A stretch of 64,000 nt of DNA from Novosphingobium sp. Fuku2-ISO-50 (GTDB lineage: Bacteria > Pseudomonadota > Alphaproteobacteria > Sphingomonadales > Sphingomonadaceae). The notes under the pieces are model-generated. The model searched no databases, had not been told where the DNA came from, and was given only the letters and a program-made list of their open reading frames with translations. This document shows, in pieces, positions 8,912 through 17,101 of this stretch. The translations under genes were made by a program, and so were the position numbers. Within the stretch, counting starts at the first letter, position 1, and the number at the start of each line of letters is the position of its first letter. Where the stretch lies: NCBI RefSeq assembly GCF_001519055.1, contig NZ_KQ954287.1, positions 62,001 to 126,000 of the forward strand, given 5' to 3'.

Positions 8912-9446
8912 GGGCGTGTTCCTTCGCGGCGATGAGATCGGCCGGAGTGTTGATATTGAACGGCTGGCGCGACAGGCGCACCGCGCGCGCGCCGATGCGC
9001 AAGGCAAAGGCGCGCAAGGAATGCACGGTGTCTTCGGCCAGCAAGGCATCGAGAGCGCCCCGCGCCGCAACCGGCCAAAGCCCGATGACCGGTGCGCCCT
9101 CGGCATAGGCAGGGGCAGGCGACAGCTCCGCGATCAGATCGACGGGCCCATCGAAGGCATCGACCGGGATCGACAACACCGCGTCAAAGCCATGATCGGC
9201 GGCATGATGCAGCGCGCCGCACAGCCCGCCCAGCGGTCCCAGCCCGGGCGCCGGATGATCGGGCACCACCGCGACCGGCGCTTCGGCGCGCCCGGCGACA
9301 ATGACCGCATCGCATTGCCGCTCGAGATTCGCCACCGCGCGCGCGATCAGGCTGCGTCCGCCGATCTCGGCCAGCGCCTTGTCGCTGCCAAACCGGCGCG
9401 ATGTGCCGCCCGCCAAAACCACGCCCATGACGCGCGCGGCGATCAT
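8901..9446 (-). CDS. mobA: MobA-like molybdenum cofactor guanylyltransferase
   Basis: A 181-residue enzyme that attaches GMP to molybdopterin to form the MGD cofactor used by FdsA. The nucleotide-binding signature LAGGTSRRFGSDKA lies at the N-terminus, and the conserved C-terminal NINTPADL motif is present. The ATG at 9446 overlaps the fdsB stop (ATGA), and the end overlaps the fdsA start. A second ATG at 9428 is possible but lacks this coupling. Having a cofactor gene inserted between the fdsB and fdsA structural genes is notable. Confidence 0.93.
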   Translation of the reverse strand: MIAARVMGVVLAGGTSRRFGSDKALAEIGGRSLIARAVANLERQCDAVIVAGRAEAPVAVVPDHPAPGLGPLGGLCGALHHAADHGFDAVLSIPVDAFDGPVDLIAELSPAPAYAEGAPVIGLWPVAARGALDALLAEDTVHSLRAFALRIGARAVRLSRQPFNINTPADLIAAKEHAHGL

Positions 9447-10990
9447 TCCGCCGCCTCCTGCACCCGCGCGGGCAGGCCGAAATCTTCGGGAAACCAGCGC
9501 AGCGCCGACAGCACGGGATAAGGCGTAAAGCCGCCGAGCGCGCACAACGAGCCGAATTTCATCGTCTCGCAAAGATCGGTCAGCAGTGCGATGTCTTCGG
9601 ACAAAGTACGCGCGCCCTTTTTCGCATTGTGCATCTGCGGCAGCGTTTCGACGCGATCGGCCACCCGCCCGGTGCGGGCGCGGATGCGATCGAGCACTTC
9701 GACCCCGCGCGTCGATCCGATGCGGCACGGGGTACATTTGCCGCAGCTTTCGACCGCGCAGAACTGCATGGCAAAGCGCGCCTGCGCAGACAAGTCGACC
9801 GTATCGTCAAACACGGTGATCCCGGCATGGCCGATCAGCGCGTCGGCGGCGGCAAAGCTTTCGTAATCGAACGGCAGGTGAAAATCCGATGGCGGATGAT
9901 AGGCGCCCAGCGGCCCGCCGACCTGCACCGCGCGCACCGGGCGCCCGCTGGCAGTGCCCCCGCCGATATCCATGACCAGCTCGCCCAGCGTAATCCCGAA
10001 GCCGACTTCGAACAGGCCGCCATGGCGGACATTGCCCGCAATCTGGATCGGCATCGTCCCGCGCGACCGGCCAAACCCGACCGAGGCATAATGCGCCGCG
10101 CCATTGGCCATGATCCACGGCACCGCCGTCAGCGTCAGCACGTTATTGACCACGGTCGGCTGACCAAACAGCCCTTCGAGCGCGGGCAACGGCGGCTTCG
10201 CGCGCACTTCGCCGCGTCTGCCTTCCAGACTGTTGAGCAGCGAGGTTTCCTCACCGCAGACATAGGCCCCCGCGCCGACGCGCACTTCGATGCGAAACGG
10301 CGCGATGATCGGCGCGGCGCGTTCGACTGCCGCGCGCATTTTCGCGATCGCATGGGGATATTCACTGCGGATATAGACGTAGCCCTGCTGCGCGCCGACC
10401 GCGAACCCGGCAATCGCCATGCCCTCGATCAGATGATAGGGATCGCCCTCCATCACCATACGGTCGGCAAATGTGCCGCTGTCGCCTTCGTCGGCATTGC
10501 ATACGACATATTTGCGCAGGGAGGGCGCCTTGGCCACCGTGGTCCACTTGATCCCGGCGGGAAAACCCGCGCCGCCGCGCCCGCGCAGGCCCGACCGCGT
10601 CACTTCGGCAATCGTCGCCTCCGCCCCCAGGTCCCGCGCGCGCTCCAGCCCGATCCAGCCGCCGGTCGCGGCATAATCATCCAGGCTGAGCGGGCGGATC
10701 TTGCCCGCGCGCGCAAACGTCAGCCGCTCCTGCCGGGCGATGAACGGATGCGCCGCGATCCGCCCGATGCCCAGCGGGCTGGCCCCGGCGAGCACGGCCC
10801 CGACATCGCCCGGCGTCAGCGGGCCAAACCCGTGCCCGTCGATTTCAGCCAGCGGCTCGAGCCAGTGCATGCCCCAGCTCGACACCCGGATGACTGTGCA
10901 GCCCGCCGCCGCAAAGGCATCGGCAACCGCATCGGCGCCGCAGGCCAGGGCCAGCGCATCGTCGCTGATCCGGACGGTAACCGCGCTCAC
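9443..10990 (-). CDS. fdsB: FdsB, beta (diaphorase, NuoF-like) subunit of formate dehydrogenase
   Basis: A 515-residue flavoprotein subunit that passes electrons from FdsA/FdsG to NAD+. The N-terminal thioredoxin-like part covers about residues 1-95. The NuoF-like FMN/NAD site includes GLRGRGGAGFPAGIKW (about 134-149) and CNADEGDSGTFADR. The 4Fe-4S cluster ligands are SCGKCTPC (Cys416, Cys419, Cys422) plus Cys483 in GSLCALGG. The start is GTG at 10990, overlapping the fdsG stop as GTGA, and it gives the family N-terminus. Confidence 0.95.
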   Translation of the reverse strand: MSAVTVRISDDALALACGADAVADAFAAAGCTVIRVSSWGMHWLEPLAEIDGHGFGPLTPGDVGAVLAGASPLGIGRIAAHPFIARQERLTFARAGKIRPLSLDDYAATGGWIGLERARDLGAEATIAEVTRSGLRGRGGAGFPAGIKWTTVAKAPSLRKYVVCNADEGDSGTFADRMVMEGDPYHLIEGMAIAGFAVGAQQGYVYIRSEYPHAIAKMRAAVERAAPIIAPFRIEVRVGAGAYVCGEETSLLNSLEGRRGEVRAKPPLPALEGLFGQPTVVNNVLTLTAVPWIMANGAAHYASVGFGRSRGTMPIQIAGNVRHGGLFEVGFGITLGELVMDIGGGTASGRPVRAVQVGGPLGAYHPPSDFHLPFDYESFAAADALIGHAGITVFDDTVDLSAQARFAMQFCAVESCGKCTPCRIGSTRGVEVLDRIRARTGRVADRVETLPQMHNAKKGARTLSEDIALLTDLCETMKFGSLCALGGFTPYPVLSALRWFPEDFGLPARVQEAAE

Positions 10991-11415
10991 GCTACACTCT
11001 CCACCAAGGCCGACAGCCGCGCGGCATCGAGCCGGGCATGAAGCCCATCGCCGACCATGGCATTGGGCCCGACACTGCACAGGCCAAGGCAATAGACCGG
11101 CTCGATCGTCACCCGCGTTTCCCCGGCGAGCGTCGCAGCCAGCGCTTCGCCCCCGCGCGCCTGGCAGCTTTCCGCGCGGCACAGCTTGATCACCGGGCGC
11201 GGCGCGGGCGTTTCGTGAAAATCGTGATAGAAACTGACCACGCCATGGACTTCGGCGCGGCTGAGATTGAGCGCGGCGGCAATCGCACGCACCGCCTCTT
11301 CGCCGACATGGCCAAAAGCCGCCTGAACGTCGTGCAAGATCGGCAACAAAGCCCCTTCGCGCCCGGCATGGGCGGCAAGGATGCGATCAAGTTCGGTCGG
11401 TGTCATCGGCGCCAT
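10987..11415 (-). CDS. fdsG: FdsG, gamma (NuoE-like) subunit of formate dehydrogenase
   Basis: A 142-residue thioredoxin-like 2Fe-2S protein. Cluster ligands are Cys79 and Cys84 (CRAESC) and Cys109 and Cys113 (CLGLC), the standard spacing of the NuoE/FdsG family. The N-terminal helical part has the LLPILHDVQAAFGHV block. It relays electrons within the cytoplasmic FdsGBA complex. It is the first structural gene, 45 bases after the LysR-type regulator on the same strand, and its stop overlaps the fdsB start. Confidence 0.95.
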   Translation of the reverse strand: MAPMTPTELDRILAAHAGREGALLPILHDVQAAFGHVGEEAVRAIAAALNLSRAEVHGVVSFYHDFHETPAPRPVIKLCRAESCQARGGEALAATLAGETRVTIEPVYCLGLCSVGPNAMVGDGLHARLDAARLSALVESVA

Positions 11416-11460
11416 ATCAATCCTGTCCAGCGCGAACCCTTCGCGCGCTGCCCTGTGAAG

Positions 11461-12372
11461 TCAAATCGAAACCGGCAAAGATTGATAGAGGCCATCTATC
11501 ACAAAAGCCCGCGCCGCCGCCATAGCCGCTTGCGCGCGCGGCAGCGGCGGATCGCGATCGAGCACGAGCAGGCCCACCCGCCGCACCGGCTCGGGCGGAT
11601 CGAGCGGCACAAACCGCGCCCATTCGGCCCCGGCCAGAAGATGCGCATAGCCATCGGGCACGATCGCCGAAAACGCGCCCGAAGCGACCAGCGCAAACAG
11701 CGCGACATGGCTGTCCGCCGTCGCCCGCGGCCGCGCGACATGGCCGCGCAGCGCAAGGCGCTGGTCCAGAATGCGGCGGTAGAGCATGGTTTCGTCAAGC
11801 AGGCACAGATCCTGCGCCACCGCTTCGTCCCAGCCGATCGTCACCCGATCGTCAAACCGCCCGCCGCGCCGGGTCAGAAACAGATAGTCCTCGCCCGCCA
11901 GCGGCACCGCCGTCAGCCCCGGCGGCGGGTCCTGATCGAGATAGGTGATCGCGGCATCGATTTCGAGCGCGGGCAGCGCCTGATCGATCGCCCGCGCCGT
12001 CGCCGAACGCACCGACAGCATGAGCCCCGGATTGGCCGCCAGCAACGCCGCCCCGAACCGCCCGACCAGCGGCAAGGCGGCAGGAATGGCCGCCAGCGTA
12101 AACGGGCCTTCGAGCGGGGTCGCCATGACTGCCGCATGCATCGCCCCCATCGCGCCCAGAATCTGCTGCGCCCAGGGCAACATGGCCTCGCCATGCGGGG
12201 TCAGCCCGATGAAACGGCGATCCCGCTCGACCAGACGCCGACCCAATTCCTGCTCCAGCGCGACCATCCCCGCCGAAAGCGTGGGCTGCGACACGCCGCA
12301 TTCCTCTGCCGCGCGCGCAAAATGGCGCATGCGGGCCAGCGTGACGAAATAGCGCAAGTGGCGCAGCTGCAT
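11461..12372 (-). CDS. LysR family regulator of the formate dehydrogenase operon
   Basis: A 303-residue transcription factor. The winged helix-turn-helix spans about residues 1-60 (LRHLRYFVTLARMRHFARAA, then SQPTLSAGMVALEQELG), followed by a periplasmic-binding-like effector domain. Unlike many LysR genes, it lies in the same direction as the operon it precedes rather than divergent from it. It is divergent from kdsD with a 169-bp intergenic region. Control of the fds genes is inferred from position; the effector, possibly formate or a metal signal, is not shown by the sequence. Confidence 0.88.
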   Translation of the reverse strand: MQLRHLRYFVTLARMRHFARAAEECGVSQPTLSAGMVALEQELGRRLVERDRRFIGLTPHGEAMLPWAQQILGAMGAMHAAVMATPLEGPFTLAAIPAALPLVGRFGAALLAANPGLMLSVRSATARAIDQALPALEIDAAITYLDQDPPPGLTAVPLAGEDYLFLTRRGGRFDDRVTIGWDEAVAQDLCLLDETMLYRRILDQRLALRGHVARPRATADSHVALFALVASGAFSAIVPDGYAHLLAGAEWARFVPLDPPEPVRRVGLLVLDRDPPLPRAQAAMAAARAFVIDGLYQSLPVSI

Positions 12373-12541
12373 GGATTGAAGTTCTCCCCATGCATGTCCT
12401 AGCCGGGAGCGGCCATCGTGTCATCTCGCCCGAATGGCCCGGAGGCGTGGCCAATTCGCTCGGGAACGGGCGCAGTTACACCTCCACCCCTGTCCGCTTC
12501 GATGTACCCATCATCGGTGAATTCAGGAATTTGAGGACAAG

Positions 12542-13630
12542 ATGGCAGGCGGACAACCGAGCGCAGGCGGGCAACCGAGCGCAGGCGGGCAACCGAGGGC
12601 AGGCGGGCAACCGATCGCGCACGCAAGCCGCAATACCACCACGGCAGAGCTCGTTGCCAGTGGCCGGCAGGTCATCGGCATAGAGGCCGCCGCACTCACC
12701 CGGCTGGCCGATGCGCTCGACGATCGCTTTGCCGAGGCGGTACACCTGATCATGACGGCCAGCCGTCGCGTGGTCGTGACGGGCATGGGCAAATCGGGCC
12801 ATGTCGCACGCAAGATCGTCGCCACGCTGTCGGCGACGGGCACGCCCGCGATGTTTCTTCACCCTGCCGAGGCGGCGCACGGCGATCTGGGCATGCTGAT
12901 GCCCGGCGACGTGCTGATCGTGCTGTCCAATTCGGGCGCCACCCCCGAAGTGCGGCCGATCATGCGCTATGCCCGATCGCTCGGCTGCAGCGTGATCGGC
13001 ATTTCCGCCAGACCGCATTCGCCGGTGCTCAAGGGCGCCGATGTCGCGCTGGTCCTGCCCGATGCGCGCGAGGCCTGCCCGGTCAATATCGCGCCGACGA
13101 CATCGACGACGATGATGATGGCGCTGGGCGATGCGTTGGCGGTGACGGTCATGGGGCGGCGCGGCATCTCGCGCGAGCGCATCCATGTGCTGCACCCCGG
13201 CGGGACGATCGGCGCCAGCCTGACCCCGGTCGAAGAAGTGATGCACGCAGCGCCCGGCCTGCCGCTGGTGCCGCTGACCATGCCGATGCGCGATGTCCTG
13301 GTGGTAATGACGGAAAAAAGCCTGGGACTGGCCGGCGTGATCGATGGCAGCGGTCGGCTGGCCGGAGTGATCACCGATGGCGATTTGCGGCGCCATATCG
13401 ACCGCCTGATGGATTCTTCCGCGCAAGACGTGATGACGTGCGATCCCAAGACCATTGCGCTGGGCAGTCTGGCCGGCGATGCGCGCGCGCTGTTGAACGA
13501 AGCGCGGATCACCGCGCTGTTCGTGGTCGCGCGCGATGATCCGCGCCGCCCGCTCGGCGTGGTGCACATTCACGATCTGACGCGGTGCGACCTTGCCGTT
13601 TCCGCCCCCACGGAGGCCGATGCGCGATGA
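12542..13630 (+). CDS. kdsD: D-arabinose 5-phosphate isomerase (KdsD/KpsF family)
   Basis: A 362-residue isomerase converting D-ribulose 5-phosphate to D-arabinose 5-phosphate, the first dedicated step toward Kdo. The SIS domain (about residues 60-200) has TGMGKSGHVARKIVATLSATG and the HPAEAAHGDLG active-site block, with Lys84 at the expected position. Two CBS domains follow (about 230-350). The ATG is preceded by TTGAGGA. Unusual: residues 2-25 are four AGGQP(S/R/I) units encoded by an 18-bp repeat, an addition absent from typical members. The stop overlaps the kdsB ATG. Confidence 0.94.
   Translation: MAGGQPSAGGQPSAGGQPRAGGQPIAHASRNTTTAELVASGRQVIGIEAAALTRLADALDDRFAEAVHLIMTASRRVVVTGMGKSGHVARKIVATLSATGTPAMFLHPAEAAHGDLGMLMPGDVLIVLSNSGATPEVRPIMRYARSLGCSVIGISARPHSPVLKGADVALVLPDAREACPVNIAPTTSTTMMMALGDALAVTVMGRRGISRERIHVLHPGGTIGASLTPVEEVMHAAPGLPLVPLTMPMRDVLVVMTEKSLGLAGVIDGSGRLAGVITDGDLRRHIDRLMDSSAQDVMTCDPKTIALGSLAGDARALLNEARITALFVVARDDPRRPLGVVHIHDLTRCDLAVSAPTEADAR
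12545..12616 (+). repeat. 18-bp tandem repeat, four units, at the 5' end of kdsD
   Basis: Four near-identical units of GCAGGCGGGCAACCGAGC run directly from the codon after the start ATG. They encode AGGQPS, AGGQPS, AGGQPR and AGGQPI. The period is a multiple of three. Confidence 0.95.
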
Positions 13631-14505
13631 CCGGAATGTCATCGCCCGAGCGGATCCCCGAACGAATCCCCGAACGAATCCCCGAACGAATCCCCGAACG
13701 AATCCCCGAACGAATCATAGTCATTCCCGCCCGCCATGGTTCGACCCGCTTTCCGGGAAAGCCGCTGGTCGATCTTCGCGGCGCAGGCGGCAGGCCGCGC
13801 CCCCTGATCGAGCGGACCTGGCGCGCGGCCATGGCCGTTCGCGGGATCAGCCGCGTGCTGATCGCGACCGACGATGACCGCATTGCCCAGGCCGCGCGCG
13901 GGTTTGGCGCGGATGTGGTGATGACCCCGATGCACTGCCGCAACGGCACCGAACGCTGCGCCGCCGTGCTCGATGCGCTCGACCATGATCCCGATCTCGT
14001 CATCAATCTTCAGGGCGATGCGCCGCTGACCCCGCCCGATGTCGTTGCCGCCTTGATCGCGCGGATCGAAGGCGCCCCCGATCTCGGCGTCGCGACTCCG
14101 GCGGCGCCCTGCACGCCTAGCGTGCTGTCGGCGCTGATCACCGATCAGGCGGCGGGGCGCGTGGGCGGGACGACCGTGGTGTTCGACGGCGCACACCGCG
14201 CGCTCTATTTCTCCAAACGCGTCATCCCCCATGTCGCGCCCGAACGCTTGGCGACACAGGCGCACGCGGTCCATTTGCACATGGGCGTCTATGCCTATCG
14301 CCCCTCGGCCTTGCGCGCCTATGCGGCGGCGCCGCCTTCGCCGCTCGAAGATATGGAAGGGCTCGAACAACTGCGCTTTTGCGATCGGGGCGTGCCGGTC
14401 GGGGTCGCCCTGTGTGCCGTGCCCGCGTGGGATGCGATCGAGTGCAACAATCCGGGTGACATTCCCCTGATCGAGCGCGTACTCGCCGAGCTGGGGATCG
14501 ATTAG
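13627..14505 (+). CDS. kdsB: 3-deoxy-manno-octulosonate cytidylyltransferase (CMP-Kdo synthetase)
   Basis: A 292-residue enzyme that activates Kdo as CMP-Kdo for the capsule Kdo transferases. The nucleotide-binding N-terminus [17 protein letters not shown] lies at about residues 31-47; [11 protein letters not shown] and the H.HMGVYAYR block follow, then [10 protein letters not shown]. The ATG at 13627 overlaps the kdsD stop (ATGA). Unusual: residues 7-30 are six exact PERI units encoded by a 12-bp repeat, immediately before the first beta strand. Normal family members start just before that strand. Confidence 0.94.
   Translation: MTGMSSPERIPERIPERIPERIPERIPERIIVIPARHGSTRFPGKPLVDLRGAGGRPRPLIERTWRAAMAVRGISRVLIATDDDRIAQAARGFGADVVMTPMHCRNGTERCAAVLDALDHDPDLVINLQGDAPLTPPDVVAALIARIEGAPDLGVATPAAPCTPSVLSALITDQAAGRVGGTTVVFDGAHRALYFSKRVIPHVAPERLATQAHAVHLHMGVYAYRPSALRAYAAAPPSPLEDMEGLEQLRFCDRGVPVGVALCAVPAWDAIECNNPGDIPLIERVLAELGID
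13645..13716 (+). repeat. 12-bp tandem repeat, six units, at the 5' end of kdsB
   Basis: Five exact copies of CCCGAACGAATC follow one variant copy (CCCGAGCGGATC). Each encodes PERI. The array begins at codon 7 and abuts the conserved first strand of the enzyme. The period is a multiple of three. Confidence 0.96.
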
Positions 14506-14519
14506 GGCGGATTGACGGG

Positions 14520-15353
14520 ATGCGGATCGCGGGACACACGGTGGGCGCCATGGCCCGGCCGTTTCTGATTGCCGGGCCCTGCGTGATCGAAAGCGAGGCC
14601 TTGTGCCTGGAGATCGCGCGTCATCTCGCCCGGCTGCGCGATCGGCTGGGCATCGCGGTGGTGTTCAAGGCCAGCTTCGACAAGGCCAACCGCAGCGCCC
14701 ATACCAGCTTTCGCGGCCCCGGCCTTGACGAAGGGCTGGCGGTGCTCGGCAAAGTCCGCGCCGAAACCGGCCTGCCGCTCTTGACCGACGTTCACAGCGC
14801 GGAGCAAGTCGCGCGCGTTGCCGAAGTGGTCGACGTGTTGCAGACCCCCGCCTTCCTCGCGCGCCAGACCGACCTGATCATGGCCGCCGCCGCCAGCGGA
14901 CGCCCGGTCAACATCAAGAAGGCACAATTCATGGCGCCGGGCGACATGCTGCCGGTCGTCGCCAAAGCGCGCGCCGCCGCCCGCGCCGCCGGATGCGACG
15001 AAGACTGCGTGATGGTCTGCGAACGCGGCAGCAGCTTTGGCTATCACAACCTGGTGGTCGACATGCGCGCGCTGGTGGAAATGCGCGAAACCGCCTGCCC
15101 GGTGATCTTCGACGCCACCCATTCGGTCCAGTTGCCGGGCGCCATGGGCGGATCATCGGGCGGCCGCCGCGAATTCGTCGCCCCCCTCGCCCGCGCCGCC
15201 GCCGCCGTCGGCGTGTCCGGCCTGTTCATGGAAACCCACCCCACCCCTGCCCAGGCCCTCTCCGACGGCCCCAACGCCATCCCCCTCGACCAGCTCGACA
15301 CCCTGATCGAACGCATCCTGCACATAGCCGAAGCCGCCCACGGCGACGCGTGA
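14520..15353 (+). CDS. kdsA: 3-deoxy-8-phosphooctulonate synthase (Kdo-8-P synthase)
   Basis: A 277-residue DAHP/Kdo8P-synthase barrel that condenses phosphoenolpyruvate with arabinose 5-phosphate. Family motifs are [56 protein letters not shown], and [30 protein letters not shown] is the C-terminal block. Length is normal. It starts 14 bases after kdsB, completing a kdsD-kdsB-kdsA set. No kdsC phosphatase gene is seen in the window. Confidence 0.95.
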   Translation: MRIAGHTVGAMARPFLIAGPCVIESEALCLEIARHLARLRDRLGIAVVFKASFDKANRSAHTSFRGPGLDEGLAVLGKVRAETGLPLLTDVHSAEQVARVAEVVDVLQTPAFLARQTDLIMAAAASGRPVNIKKAQFMAPGDMLPVVAKARAAARAAGCDEDCVMVCERGSSFGYHNLVVDMRALVEMRETACPVIFDATHSVQLPGAMGGSSGGRREFVAPLARAAAAVGVSGLFMETHPTPAQALSDGPNAIPLDQLDTLIERILHIAEAAHGDA

Positions 15354-15373
15354 AGCGGTTGGTTTGCGGGAAA

Positions 15374-15433
15374 GGCGGCTGTTGCGGACTGACCGGAAAG
15401 TCAGCATCGCAAACGCGAACGACCATAAGCTGC
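15374..15433. repeat. Degenerate dispersed intergenic repeat, copy A
   Basis: Starts GGCGGC, then TTGCGGAC, GACCGGAA, TCGCAAA and ATAAGCTGC in that order and spacing. The same order of blocks occurs at 56415-56473. Both copies lie just downstream of a plus-strand gene. Confidence 0.55.
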
Positions 15434-15642
15434 CGTTCCTACCGACCAACGTCAGCGTCAGCTTTGCGCCCCAATCTAGTCATTCACCAAGCCAGCCCCC
15501 AATCCTGGAACCGGTCATTCCATCCGAACCTTGTCGGCGCCCGCATCCCATGACCGCATCTGGGACTCTTCTGCCAAGCCGCTTTTGGCGTGCCACTCAG
15601 CCAGCGGTCAACGGGCAAAGCTCGCAGTGATTTATAACAGCT

Positions 15643-15694
15643 AAACTGATAAGCTTTTCTTTTCAGTTTTCTGATTATCTGGTACTGTGCGCTT
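15643..15694 (+). promoter_or_regulatory. Putative promoter/operator of the marR cassette
   Basis: An AT-rich stretch unlike its GC-rich surroundings. It holds an inverted AAACTG/CAGTTT pair about 15 bases apart, and a weak TTTTCA - 17 bp - TACTGT arrangement just before the MarR start. A self-regulating MarR operator is plausible; no experiment or alignment supports exact boundaries. Confidence 0.35.
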
Positions 15695-15695
15695 C

Positions 15696-16148
15696 ATGAA
15701 CAGTGTGACCCAGCAGCCCCACACCGCAAACGCAGCCGACTTGGCAACCGAGCTTCGCGCCTTGGTGGGGAAGCTGAAGCGGCGGCTGCGCGAGCAGGCG
15801 GACGTCGGTGACTTCACGCCGTCGCAGGTCTCCGCGCTTCTTCGTTTGGAAAAGGAAGGGCCTGCCACCGCATCGAAGCTAGCCCGCGCGGAAGGAATGC
15901 GGCCGCAATCCATGTCGACCGTGATCGCCGCTCTGGAGGCCGCTGGCATGGTCCGAGGTGAACCGGATCCCACCGATGGCCGGCGGATCCTGCTTTCCCT
16001 CACCGATTCCTGCCGGGAATGGATCCAGCGCGGGCGGGCGGTGCGGCAGGATTGGCTTACTCGTGCACTTCAGACCCGACTCTCGACGGAGGAACTGGAT
16101 GTCGTAGGCCACGCCGTCGGTCTGCTGTCGCGCCTCACCGACGACTGA
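15696..16148 (+). CDS. MarR family transcriptional regulator
   Basis: A 150-residue winged-helix regulator. The recognition region SQVSALLRLEKEGPATASKLARAEGMRPQSMSTVIAALEAAGMV and the wing DPTDGRRILLSLTD are typical of MarR proteins. ATG at 15696 is used; a GTG three codons earlier is possible. It is the first gene of a same-strand cassette that continues with an isochorismatase-like protein, a small membrane protein and an MFS transporter. It probably represses the cassette and responds to a small aromatic or toxic compound (inference). Confidence 0.88.
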   Translation: MNSVTQQPHTANAADLATELRALVGKLKRRLREQADVGDFTPSQVSALLRLEKEGPATASKLARAEGMRPQSMSTVIAALEAAGMVRGEPDPTDGRRILLSLTDSCREWIQRGRAVRQDWLTRALQTRLSTEELDVVGHAVGLLSRLTDD

Positions 16149-16185
16149 GTTTCCCCATTCCCGTCATTCATAGAGGAAGATGCGC

Positions 16186-16770
16186 ATGCCAGTGACCGCG
16201 TTCGATGCACGGACTGCCCTTCTGGTCGTCGATCTTCAGGCCGGGATCGTCAGTTCCGCCATTGACCGGCTGACCGACGACGTGCCTTCGATGGCGCAGG
16301 TACTGGATCGCTCGCGCGCATTGATCGATGCCTTCCGCCAGCATGACCTGCCGGTTGTGCTGATCAATGTTGCCGGCAGCGCACCGGGGCGGACGCAAGA
16401 ACCGGGGCGCATCAGCGGTCCGTTCCCTGACGGTTTCACCGACTTCGTTCGAGAGCTTGACCAGCGACCCGAGGACATCACCGTTACGAAGCGCACTTGG
16501 GGCGTTTTCGCCAGCACAGACCTCGACGCACGCCTGAGGGCGATGGCGATCACGCAGGTGATCGTTGCAGGGATCGCGACCGGGACAGGTGTGGAATCGA
16601 CCGCGCGCCAGGCCTTCGAGCAAGGCTACAACGTCACCCTGGCGATCGACGCCATGACCGACATGCGTGCGAGTGCGCACCGATACAGCATCGACAACGT
16701 CTTTCCCCGTCTCGGCGAGACCGGGACGGTTCAAGAGATTATCGATCTTCTGGGCAGCAAGGAGGCCTGA
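16186..16770 (+). CDS. Isochorismatase-like hydrolase family protein
   Basis: A 194-residue alpha/beta protein of the isochorismatase-like superfamily. The catalytic Asp is in LLVVDLQAG and the Lys in TVTKRTWGVF. The loop that in cysteine hydrolases carries the nucleophile reads GIATGTGVESTARQA, with Gly where Cys is expected. True isochorismatases such as PhzD also lack this Cys, so a vinyl-ether or other non-cysteine chemistry is possible, or the enzyme is altered. The ATG at 16186 is preferred over 16180 because it sits 8 bases from GAGGAAG. Confidence 0.85.
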   Translation: MPVTAFDARTALLVVDLQAGIVSSAIDRLTDDVPSMAQVLDRSRALIDAFRQHDLPVVLINVAGSAPGRTQEPGRISGPFPDGFTDFVRELDQRPEDITVTKRTWGVFASTDLDARLRAMAITQVIVAGIATGTGVESTARQAFEQGYNVTLAIDAMTDMRASAHRYSIDNVFPRLGETGTVQEIIDLLGSKEA

Positions 16771-16771
16771 C

Positions 16772-17101
16772 ATGCCGTGGTTTCATCTTCTCGCTTATTT
16801 CGGCGGCGGTCTTTTCCTGGCCAATGCGATCCCGCACCTCGTTAGTGGAACAATGGGCCGCCCCTTCCAGAGCCCCTTCGCCAAACCGCCCGGTGAGGGC
16901 CTTTCATCTTCCACCGTCAATGTGTTGTGGGGAGGCGCCAATCTGGTTTTGGCCTATGTCCTCATCTGCCGGGTCGGACTGTTCGATTTACGTGATGCCG
17001 GCGAAGCAGCCGCGCTGGGCGGGGGCATGCTTCTGATTTCGCTTTTTTCGGCACGCCATTTCGGCCGCTTTCACGGCGGCAACCATCCGGACCCGTCTTG
17101 A
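16772..17101 (+). CDS. Small conserved membrane protein, function unknown
   Basis: A 109-residue protein with three hydrophobic segments: about residues 4-20 (FHLLAYFGGGLFLANAIPHL), 45-65 and 75-95. The FANAIPHLVSGTMGRPFQSPFA region looks like a family signature, but I cannot name a function. A strong AAGGAGG lies just upstream of the ATG. It starts one base after the hydrolase stop, and its TGA overlaps the TTG start of the MFS gene. This suggests a role tied to that transporter. Confidence 0.7.
   Translation: MPWFHLLAYFGGGLFLANAIPHLVSGTMGRPFQSPFAKPPGEGLSSSTVNVLWGGANLVLAYVLICRVGLFDLRDAGEAAALGGGMLLISLFSARHFGRFHGGNHPDPS

Larger units (their letters stand above)
15354..15695. other. Intergenic region between kdsA and the marR cassette
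   Basis: There is no supportable gene here. It contains a degenerate dispersed repeat (15374-15433) and, near the MarR gene, an AT-rich stretch with an inverted AAACTG...CAGTTT pair. Confidence 0.6.

Noticed and set aside
4523..8935. A 1470-codon open frame on the plus strand opposite fdsA, fdsD, fdhD and the tonB-like gene
   Set aside because: It is rich in Arg, His, Asp and Pro, has no domain, and crosses several well-supported genes on the other strand. Long antisense frames are expected at this GC content.
15364..15630. An 88-codon open frame between kdsA and the MarR gene
   Set aside because: It begins within the dispersed repeat, has no ribosome-binding site and shows no protein-like pattern.
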